64,000 nt of DNA, taken from the NCBI GenBank assembly GCA_026008535.1, contig BRKX01000001.1, forward strand, positions 42,131,317-42,195,316, given 5' to 3'. Below, piece after piece: positions 1-9,683 of the stretch. A model generated the notes under the pieces. It was not told the DNA's origin, made no database searches, and worked only from the letters and a program-made list of their open reading frames with translations. The DNA is from Perilla frutescens (taxonomy: Eukaryota > Streptophyta > Magnoliopsida > Lamiales > Lamiaceae). The first letter of the stretch is position 1; each line of letters opens with the position of its first letter. The position numbers and the translations under genes are program-made.

Positions 1-39
1 AACAAAAGATTGAAATTTAAAAAATTATAAATCATATTT

Positions 40-180
40 TTAAAATACTCAACCATAATAATTATTTCTTTGAAATTTAAATCTTAAAAAATAATTATAA
101 ACCATAATTGAGTGGAGTGAACCCTAAAAAACAATCACAAAATTAAACTAAAACATAATAAATTAAAATTGACGAAAAAT
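40..180. repeat. Partial copy of the fold-back repeat family seen at 60708-61096
   Basis: By eye this stretch aligns with the centre and right arm of the inverted repeat near 60870-61020. Shared words include AAAAATAATTATA, TGAACC and AAAATTAAACTAAA in the same order and spacing. Only one arm is clear here. Bases 181-668 beyond it hold an A-run near 380-398 and no gene signal that I can see. Confidence 0.4.
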
Positions 181-668
181 ATGGAAGAAAATTCATAAAT
201 TTAATCGTGGAACACGGGTTAAAACACCAAATTTGAAATAGAGAATCTCATTCAATAATTATAAGGGTAAAAAAATTAATTATAATAATTTTTTATTTTA
301 ATTAATTTTGGTGGGTATGTTAAGTGTAACGGGGTTATGCACATTTAAATTGGCAGCAACAACTTGGGCTCTGCACATTAAAAAAAAAAAAAAAAAAAAG
401 AAAGCCCAATACACAAACGAATTTAGGATTACTACTTGTACACTTTTTTGGGCCAAGTTTATTTGTGTGTTGGGCTGCTTTAAGTAATTTTGTCACGTTT
501 ATTTGTTATTTGTAATTATGTTCAACAAAAAAATTTGTTAGTTCGTAATTTCAACGTTTTTGTTTAGAAATATTTTGAGCATTAGAATTGATATTTTTTC
601 TAAGCCAGTTCGGGTTAGAGGTGGTACCCGCTCGTCTCATTATACATATTTATCATTTCCGTAAATTT

Positions 669-914
669 ATACTTCGTCCATGACTATGTCCCATAATTGT
701 AGTATCATTCTCATTTTTTTTTCACATAAATTATGAAAACACACTTAATATGTATTAAAAGACACAATTTATATATAATTGTCTTATATTACCCTTGTTT
801 TAATATATATTAAAAAGACACATTGTTTTAATCTAATATCAATTTAAAAATATGATTATAATTTGGACATCTCAAAAAAGAATAATAGACTGCAACTATG
901 GGATGGGATGAGTA
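669..914. mobile_element. Stowaway-like (Tc1/mariner) MITE, decayed
   Basis: The left end (TACTTCGTCCATG, then TCCCATAATTGTAGTAT) and the reverse complement of the right end (GTACTCATCCCATCCCATAG, then TTGCAGTCTATTATTC) are similar inverted termini of the CTCCCTCCGTCCCA type common in plants. Both ends abut TA, the usual target duplication. The length of about 245 bp and AT-rich interior with no ORF fit the family. Assignment rests on terminus similarity only. Confidence 0.55.
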
Positions 915-1549
915 CTCTCTCTCTCTATTTTTTTTTAACATATATAGAAATATTAATCATATACACTGAACTATAAATTATTTGTGTATTTTTCGATAGA
1001 ATATGTGTTAATAACCTCTTTTAACTTTATAAAAGAAAAAACCATCGACTCATATAAGATGGATTATAATGAAATTTTTGACTTTTGAAATGGATTGTTA
1101 TATGTTATTAAATGTAATTTCATGAACCAACTGTAGAGAAACAAAAAAATGAATGAAAAATACGCTTCTTCTCCACCGCTCGCCCACCCCCTTCTTCACC
1201 ATCCTGTAGCGGTGCAACCACTGTTTCTCCCCTCTCCCTCCATTTATGCATGTCCACAACTATGAATCCACCATAAAATTGAAGAAAGTTAAACATGATC
1301 ATCAACCATTCGTAGAAAAAAAAAAAAAGCAAAAACAAAAATGGTCGATTTGCAGACTACGATGACTTAGCTAAGCTCCCGTCCCCTCAAAAATTCTAAA
1401 GACTCCGACCCTAGTTGAAATTTTAAAATTCCTTTCTTGGTTTGAAAAATATTTTTCGAACCCCTTCTTCGGTTAACCTAATATATTTAAATTATTTTAT
1501 TCCAAACTTTTTAATATATTTAATAAAATATTTAAATTTTAAAATATAT
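915..1549. other. AT-rich intergenic DNA, no gene seen
   Basis: No coding signal, RNA gene or clear repeat was seen apart from short A-runs. The open frame on the minus strand around 1120-1338 is low complexity (F and E/G runs) and has no recognisable domain. Confidence 0.4.
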
Positions 1550-2800
1550 TTAATATTAAATTGATAAAATCAAATATCAAAATATTATACTTGATCTAAA
1601 CTGAAAGACCAAGAAAGGTGGAAAAATATAATTGTTGGGTCTCACAATTTATAATTTGTTCATGTACAATAGTATTATATTTTATTTCAAAAATTAAAAT
1701 ATATAAATTTTAAAATATTTAAAATCTATAATATATAACAACAACACCGCATCCGCAAATAAAATAAAATAAAATAAAATAAAAATTAGTGTTTTCCCAC
1801 CCATTTTACACCTTCCGAAAATGGAAAAAATTAAAATATATTTAATCTAAAATTTTGGATTTAAATCAAATATCAAAATGCTATAATTGATCTCAACTGA
1901 AAGCCCGATAAAGGTAGAAAGAGCATTGCTAGAACTTACAATTTATAGTTTGTTTTTGCATAACAATATATGTTAGTTATATCGTGTTTGATTTGATAAA
2001 TTTAAATGATATAATTTGATAAATTTTTCTTCAACAACTATAATTCTTAATATTATATAATACATTTAATTTGATATTTTAAATTTAATTTAACATTTCT
2101 GATGTGAATCTCGATTTTTTAATATATTTAATTTAACTTAAAAATTAAAAATATTTTAAATTATTATATTTAAAATATTTTATTGAAAATTTATAATTTA
2201 TTTAATTAAAATTTTCATTTTAAAATATTTAAATTTTGTAAATTTAAAATATATTTAATATTTAATGTTAAACTGAAAAAATCAAATATCAAAATTTTGT
2301 ACTTGATCTCAATTAAAAGGGGAAGAAATGTAGAAAGACTATTGTTCGGCCTCGCAATCTATAATTTGTTCATTCACAACAATATTTGCTAGTTCTTTGA
2401 TGTGGGATAAATTGTTTTAGAAATTAAAAGTCCTAACTATTTAAAATATATTTAAAGTTGATAACTTAAATATGTTAATTTCAAAATTTTAAAATATTTT
2501 AACATTAAATTGATATTATCAATTAATACTTTTAATTTGATAATTTAAATATATTTAACTTAAAAAATTTAAACATTTTTATAAATTAACAGTATAGATA
2601 AATTGATTAATTGATTTGTATGTAATCAGATATTGATTTGCATATTTAATTCAAAAAATTATATGGAATTGTAAATTTTTAATTTAAATATATATTTAAA
2701 CATAAAATTGATTAATTCAAACACTATATGTGTTCTCAAGTCTCAACTAAAAGACCAAGAAAAGTGTGAGGTGAGAATTTTGTTGTTGACCATTATAATT
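1550..2800. repeat. Diverged tandem repeat, four units of about 300-430 bp
   Basis: A block beginning CAAATATCAAAAT, followed by (A)CTTGATCTcAACTgAAAG, an AAGAAAGGTAGAAA-like word, then TTATAATTTGTTCAT-like sequence recurs near 1566, 1867, 2284 and 2712. The units are strongly diverged and AT-rich, and the last runs into the inverted LTR at 2805. An AAAAT pentamer run lies at about 1761-1790. No coding potential was seen. Confidence 0.5.
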
Positions 2801-2804
2801 TATA

Positions 2805-3850
2805 GTGTTTGTTATCAGACTGCTTTTAAAGGCATATACAATAACATAGATATAACGAGTATGCACTTCACTGAGGTCAGTTCTTCACACATGTCATTAA
2901 TCCTAATCTAGCCTACGAAAACTTATCCAACCCTATGCGATACTTTTTCACTTGGTCGGTCCTTCCAAGCACACATAACATGATTTCTATCTTTCCATCA
3001 CTAATTATTCTCTGGTTAGTACTTCAAATTAATGACAAGCATGCATAAATGGTGATCAAGCATCCATACAAGATATAAATAAATGTATAGAAATCAAGCC
3101 CCAAGAGATAGTAGGAAGAAAGTAATTAAATCATATTATAAAATCCATAATATCCAATCTCTAAAACCTAACTATGAAATTAGCTAGACATAATTAAATA
3201 AACTATAAAAACTAGAGTATAAGTGTTCATGACAGAATTGATAAAAGAACCGAAAAACACGGAGTAATCCAATGGTCTTGTCTCTTCTGTAGTAGCAGTC
3301 CGTTTCTAGCAACCTTGTCAACTCCTTTCGAGTAGATGACAAACCTCTGTCTTCTTCTCCTCTTTCTTAGTGTATTCTAAGTGTAAAAATATAATATGAG
3401 GCGTCCTCTCTTTGTGTATCAAAATGAGAGCTTTTATATTTAGATTAAAAATCCTGAATTGAAGATAAAAATCGCATTCCCGCGGACCCGTACGCACGAG
3501 TCGACCAAGTTGGCTGGGTCGACCTAGAGACTTATTTTTGCACAGGGTCAACCCAGGTGAAATTAGGTCGGGTCGACCCAGGCCTTTACAAATTGTACTG
3601 TGCCGGGTCGACCGAGCCTTTCCGGGTCGACCCAAGTGTATTTCACACTGGGTTTCCGATTACTTCGGATTTTGATCATTTAATCCAATCCATTAGGATT
3701 TATTTCAGTACTTAATTAAGCCCAAGAGCCTAATTAAATCCATCTTCAACTCCTTTTGTCCGTAGTTAACTGTTTTGCTTCGAATATGCAACGAAATCGC
3801 AACTATTACTGCAAAACTAGCAAACACATCAAAAACTCCAAATGATAATA
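2805..3850 (-). repeat. Inverted, truncated LTR of the Ty3/gypsy-type element
   Basis: The reverse complement matches the 3' LTR at 30240-31300 along its length: the cluster of GGTCGACC palindromes, the TATTTAATTA and AATGGATTGGATTAAA words, GTCTAGCTAA, the CTATCTCTTGGGGCTTGATTT block and the start of the 542-bp unit (CACCATTTATGCATG). It breaks off at about 2805 inside that unit. It lies head to head with the forward LTR part that starts near 3936, separated by about 85 bp. Confidence 0.75.
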
Positions 3851-4116
3851 ATATAAGAACAAAAGTTATATAAAATACACAACTTCATATAATAAACATC
3901 ATCAAGTCATATCCAAAAGTATTATAAATACACAGCTGTCAAATTCCTATACTCTAGTATCGTTTATTTATTTTATGATGTCTAGCTAAATTCAAAGCTA
4001 AGTTTTAGGGATTGAATATTATGGATTTTATAATATGATTCAATTGCTTTCTTCCCACTATCTCTCGGGACTTGATTTTTATCAGCTTGTTTATATCTTG
4101 TATGAATGTTTGATCA

Positions 4117-5926
4117 CCATTTATGTATGCTAGTCGATTAATTTGATGTACTCACCAGAGAATGATTAATTGACAGAAAGATAGAAATCAGATTATGTAT
4201 GCTTGGAAGTACCGATCCAGTGAACAAGTATTACATAGGGTTGAAGAAATCTACGTGTGCTAGATTGGGAGTGATGACATGTGTGAAGAACCCACCAAAT
4301 GAAATGCAAGCTCATTATATCTTTATTATGGTATATGCCTCTAAAAGCAATCTGATATCAAATAAGTAATTCCCCACGATTGAAAGATTAAAGACTGAAG
4401 TTAAGTTGTAAAAATTAATGAGTATTAATAAATGAGATAATAATAAAATTTCCCTATAACCTAGATTTTTCCCAATTATTAATTGTAGTTATTCTATTTG
4501 CTGCATATATTTATGTTATTTATTTATTTCTATACTACCTTCAATTTCAGTGTCTAGATATTAGCTAGTATCTATGTTTGAGAACATAGGAGTAACAGTC
4601 TCAGTGGGATACAATATTCTTGCCCACCTAAGTATTACAATAGTACCGTGTACTTAACCATTTATGTATGCTAGTCGATTAATTTGATGTACTCACCTAA
4701 GAATGATTAATAAAAATCAGGTTATGTATGCTTGCAAGTACCGACCCAGTGAACAAGTATTACATAGGGTTGAATAAATCTTCATGTGCTAGATTGGGAG
4801 TGATGACATGTGTGAAGAACCGACCAAATGAATTGCATGCTCATTATATCTTTGTTATGGTATATGCCTCTAAAAGCAATCTGATATCAAATTAGTAATT
4901 CCCCACGATTGAAAGATTAAAGACTAAAGTTAAGTTGGAAGAATTAATGAGTATTAATAAATGAGATAATAATCCAATTTCCCTAGAACCTAGGTTTTTT
5001 CGAATTATTAATTATAGTTATTCTATTTACTGTATATATATATATATTTATGTTGTTTATTTATTTCTATTCTACCTTCAATTTCAGTGTCTACATATTA
5101 GTTTAGTATCTGTGTTTGAGAACATAGGAGTAACGGTCTCTGTGGGATACGATATTCTTGCCCACCTAAGCATTGCAATAGTATCGTGCACTTAACCATT
5201 TATGTATGCTAGTCGATTAATTTGATGTAATCACCGGAGAATGAGTAATTGATAGAAAGATAGAAATCAGGTTATGTATGATTGGAAGTACCGACCCAGT
5301 GAACACCTATTACATAGGATTGAATAGATCTTTGTGTGCTAGATTGGGAGTGATGACATGTGTGAAGAACCGACCAAGTGAAGTGCATGCTCATTATATC
5401 TTTGTTATGGTATATGCCTCTAAAAGCAATTTGATATCAAATTAGTAATTCCCCACGATTGAAAGATTAAAGACTGAAGTTAAGTTGCAAGAATTAATGA
5501 GTATTAATATGAGATAATAATCCATTTTCCCTAGAACCTAGGTTTTTCCCAATTATTAATTATAGTTATTCTATTTGCTGCATATATTTATGTTATTTAT
5601 TTATTTATTTCTATTCTACCTTCAATTTCAGTGTCTAGATATTAGTTTAGTATCTGTGTTTGAGAACATAGGAGTAACGGTCTCTGTGGGATACGATATT
5701 CTTGCCCACCTAAGTATTATAATAGTACCGTGCACTTAACCATTTATGTATTCTAGTCGATTAATTTGATGTACTCAGCGGAGAATGAGTAATTGATAGA
5801 AAGATAGAAATCAGGTTATGTATGCTTGGAAGTACCGACCCAGTGAACAAGTATTACATAGGGTTGAATAAATCTTCGTGTGCTAGATTGGGAGTGATGA
5901 CATGTGTGAAAAACCGACCAAGTGAA
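4117..5926 (+). repeat. LTR-derived tandem array, units 1-3 and left part of unit 4
   Basis: Units begin CCATTTATGTATGCTAGTCG at 4117, 4658, 5196 and 5740 (spacings 541, 538 and 544). Each ends with TCTCTGTGGGATACGATATT, then GCCCACCTAAG and GTGCACTTAA, which is the end of the parent LTR. Unit 4 stops at 5926, where the copia composite is inserted, and resumes at 22802. Unit-to-unit identity looks high (over 90% by eye). Confidence 0.9.
5922..5926 (+). repeat. Target-site duplication GTGAA, left copy
   Basis: The five bases before the first copia LTR are GTGAA. The same five bases follow the last LTR at 22802-22806. In intact units the site reads CAAGTGAAGTGCATGC, so the duplication is exact. 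Confidence 0.9.
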
Positions 5927-7349
5927 TGTTGGTTTTGTATACTAGAAAATCTGTCTTTTGTATACTTTATTGATGATAGTTTTATGATGATATAGAATGA
6001 ATACAATTGCAGTCACTGTTTGCATTTAAATTGTTATATTTACATGCATGTTCACTATACTTACATTGTAGATGATATGGTGTGGGTAAACACATGGTTA
6101 GATCATATCATTGGTTCCTTGTAATGTATTAAAAGGCTCACGGTCTAGATGACACTGAACCTGCTATCGGTACGCCGTAGAATAATCTGATAGTTAGTTT
6201 GTCTTGACTAACTGATTATTCTAATACACGAACGACTGTATTGCGGAGGATCTACTTAGGATTCTATTCTCTATTTTGACCTTAAATGAGAGAATAAGAA
6301 TCCACAGAGTTCGGGTTCTTAACCCCTATATGTTTGCGAACATATACGTGTAGTGTTTGCAGCTTTGATTTATCAAATGGTGAGATTATTTCATATGATC
6401 AATAATCTCGATATCTTGGGTTGTGACATTTATACTTATGATGGATCGTGCAATATGTAGGGGCACCGTGTCCTGGTACGCCAGGTTGATGGTGTCCCCT
6501 TGAGGAAATGCAAGTTCATGCTGAAACCTTGCAGGTGGAATTTATTTCGTGCATGAGTAAAGCTTGTGTGGTACTACTCAAGAAAAAGATATTAATTAAT
6601 TATAGTTGTCAGAAACTTACATAATTAATTAATGGGCATTATATCTTAAACATGGGGAATGGCTGGACTAAAGGAGAAAGCATATTCAGAAATATGTATT
6701 AAATTGGTAGATCAGTATTATTTCTTTAGTGGAATAAAAATAATACTTAATTTATTTAATTATATCCTAAGTTTATTGGATATTGGATATTAAATAAATT
6801 AATGGACCAATTTAATATTCTTCTAGATCCCTGTTGTAGCCCAAAAAGAGACTGAATTGGATTGGAGATAGAACAAGAGATAGAGATAGAATTCCAGTTC
6901 AACTGGGACACTAATTTCGTCCACCCCCTTATAAATAAGAGGGTGGAGGACACGAAATTAATATCATAAAATATCAGCCCTCTCGTGTTCTCTTGACCTC
7001 CACAGATTTCATACCGATCTAGTAGATTTCAGCCCACCCTGAAACTAGATTCAGTCCGGGAATACAACAGAAGATCAAGGAGTGGAATAGCATCAAGGGG
7101 CGCCTATTATCATTCATACAACAGCAAGATTAGACCTTTAATCTTATCCTCAACCCGTCGTTTAATTTGTAAGTCGTTTTTCGGTATTCTATGTTTCCGC
7201 TTTAGTAGAATCGAAAACCGGATTTGCATGTTAATTAAACTCGGTTACTTAAAACATATGTGCTACATAAAATTATGATCTACATGACATTAGGATTAAT
7301 GAACATCCAATTAGATCCTGCGGTGGTTCAATTCGAAAAAATCCCAACA
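5927..7349 (+). repeat. Copia LTR 1 (type 1), 1423 bp
   Basis: The LTR begins TGTTGGTTTTGTATAC and ends ATCCCAACA, directly before the primer site. Its first ~985 bp match the first part of LTR 2 with roughly 97% identity by eye. A TATA box TATAAATA lies at 6930-6937 within an inverted repeat (6912-6960). Hairpins are at 6181-6220 and 6460-6499. The last ~440 bp are a diverged homologue of the ends of LTRs 2 and 3. Confidence 0.93.
6912..6960 (+). promoter_or_regulatory. LTR 1 core promoter: TATA box at the apex of a palindrome
   Basis: Outer arms TAATTTCG and CGAAATTA and inner arms TCCACCC and GGGTGGA enclose CTTAT-AA-ATAAG, which contains TATAAATA. The outer and inner stems are contiguous on the left and separated by 5 nt on the right. 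If transcription starts about 25-30 bp after the TATA box, the start lies at the palindrome's right end. LTRs 2 and 3 have the same architecture with different inner-stem sequence. Confidence 0.6.
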
Positions 7350-7351
7350 AC

Positions 7352-7363
7352 TGGTATCAGAGC
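7352..7363 (+). other. Primer binding site (initiator Met-tRNA)
   Basis: TGGTATCAGAGC starts two bases after the LTR end. It is the usual copia primer site, complementary to the 3' end of plant initiator Met-tRNA. It marks the start of minus-strand DNA synthesis for the first internal region. Confidence 0.93.
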
Positions 7364-7589
7364 GGGTTTTGGCACTGTTCTAGATTTAATCCTAGGATTA
7401 ATTCAAAAAATATGTATAAATTTGATAAAATATTTATGTTGCTTAAATTTTCAGATTTATGTGTTCATATTTTCGAATTGGTTATGTTCAAAACTTGGAT
7501 GAATTTTTGACAGTGTTCGAAAATTCTAGTTTTTAGATTCTATGAAATTTTCGGTCATATCATAATTGGATTTGGAATAGAATTTTGTG

Positions 7590-8460
7590 TTATCAAAATT
7601 TCCAGATTTAATTAGATGTGTGTTTCGAAATTTGGGTGTCAAATTTTTCGAAATTTGATGTGTTAAATTCCCTAATTTTTGTTGTGCAATTTTCGGCCAT
7701 ATTAGACTAATTTGGAGGTGGATTTGATTTAAAATTAAATTTCCAGATTTGTTTAGTGTGGGGTTCGAAAATTAGGAGGTTTAAAATTAGATTTGGTATT
7801 TTTGATGTTTATCTTAAAGTTACCTAATTCTAATCTAGATAGATTTGAAAATAGAATATTAGATTTGGATAGAATTTGAAGTGGATCAAATTTCCAGATT
7901 TAATCTTCTTGTGATTTTCGAAATCTACAAAGATTTGAATTGGATAAGGTAATTTTTGATATATATCAATAGTTATCTAATTCTAATCCAAAAAGGATTT
8001 GAAAATAGAATTTAAATTTGGAAAGAATTTGAAGTGGATCAAATTTCCAGATTTTATTCTAGAAATTTTCGAAATCCATGTAGATAAGAATTGGAAAAGT
8101 AATTTTTGGTATATATCATAAATTACTTAATTCTAATCTAGATAAGATTGAAGATAAGATTTAAATTTGGATGGAATTTGAAGTGGATCAAATTTCCAGA
8201 TTTTATCTTTGTAATTTTTGATCCTAGCCTATCCAAATATTTAGGATAGATTTTTGATTTATATCAAGATTTTCAAATATTAATTAATTAGGGTGTTATC
8301 CGAAAATTAAGAAATAAATTTGGTGGATAATTATAACAAATTTCCAGATTTATTCTTAAGGGATTTTCGAGATTTATCAAGATTAAATTTGGTGGATAAT
8401 TATTTTAATTTCCAAATTAAATCTTGAAGCTATTTTCGAAATTAATTAATTTATTAATTG
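7590..8460 (+). repeat. Leader tandem repeat of about 150 bp, internal region 1
   Basis: The word AAATTTCCAGATTT recurs near 7597, 7735, 7889, 8040, 8190 and 8339, with a decayed copy near 8408. Each is preceded by a GAATTTGAAGTGGATC-like word and followed by TTTTCGAAAT-like sequence. The spacing is 138-154 bp. The array is non-coding and lies between the primer site and gag. The second internal region has an equivalent array. Confidence 0.75.
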
Positions 8461-9391
8461 GATTTTTCGAAAATCATGTCATGTGTGGATATCATATGTT
8501 ATTTTATGCTTATCATGTAATTGTGATTATTGGATTTGTAGACTGACTTGTTTGCAGGGTTACCGACTATCATGGCTCCTTAATTATGTGATGTATGTTT
8601 TAATTTATGTTGAATGTATGATGGGCCGTATGCCGGTTTGGCTATGTGATTTTAATCCATGAGAAAATCCATGGATTAGGTCTTGGTTTTATTTTATGTT
8701 GTTTTAATGTAATAGAAATAAAACTGTTAGACCAAGTTATTGAGTTGTAATTTTATTCTAGATATATTAGTTTTTTCCTCTAAGGAATAGAAATTCTATA
8801 TTGAATAAAGTTTGAAGATCAACTCAAAAGAAGGAGGGTAGTACAGCTCAAGAAAGGAAGTGTCACTGATTCACGTCCCGAAATCCTAATTGGAGCTAGG
8901 ATTTTCGGCGAGGCGCAGTGATGGGGGCGGCGGCCATGCCCGAGTTTCCGAAGCTGACTTTCCAGTTTTATCTCATTCAGCAACATGAGATATAAGCCAT
9001 GATAGTTGGTTTTTATTATTATTGCTTATTATGTTGTTTGAAGCATGCAATGGTATTTTATCATTTTATGTGATGTTTGCATGTTTTACAATGGGATAAA
9101 ATGAAACCTCAATCTTAAATAACTAAGTGGGAGAGATTCATACCAAAGTATGTAGAAATCTCAAACGGTCTCCATTAATCTGGTTTAATTGAGATGTGAT
9201 AGACATGTGAGTTGACAATAGGTCTTCCTCCATAACGGATGTGTCATATCACTGTTATCTCTAGAAATTAAACTTCTTTATCAAGATAGCTGTAGAACAC
9301 TACTAGAACAAACTGACTCCTCCAACTAGAGCAGGGAGTACGAAATAGTGGACTTGGTGCTAAGATAATGGTGTTCACACTTAGGTGTAAT

Positions 9392-9566
9392 TTATTAATA
9401 AACGTCCACACTAACGTGGCTTATTAATTGGAAGGTTACATGACCGTGGTTATTTCCGACTATTAATTTACTTGTCGTAAGGAAATTTGACTGGAGGTAA
9501 ATTAAAGGTGGTTTTACCTGTTTAAGGATGAATTTTATAAACGTCCACACTAACGTGGCTTATAAG
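9392..9566 (+). other. Paired leader stem-loops upstream of gag, internal region 1
   Basis: Two hairpins share the apical sequence CCAC-ACTAAC-GTGG. The first has lower stem ATTAATAA/TTATTAAT (9394-9401 and 9421-9428); the second has TTATAA/TTATAA (9535-9540 and 9560-9565). The shared core is AAACGTCCACACTAACGTGG. They lie 120-290 nt before the gag start, where packaging and dimerisation signals usually sit. Both recur in the second internal region near 17711 and 17853. The function is inferred. Confidence 0.55.
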
Positions 9567-9683
9567 AAACATTTTTAAAATGTCGGTGGATACATATAAT
9601 TTTTTGAGGTATACGATTATATGTGAGTATCCTAAAGTTTGTGATTGTACTGCATGTTTATTTTTCAGTTATTCTATATCATC

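Noticed and set aside
4117..5926. Regular repeats taken as a possible CRISPR-like array
   Set aside because: Units are contiguous ~542-bp copies with no unique spacers, in a plant nuclear context; they are LTR-derived tandem repeats.
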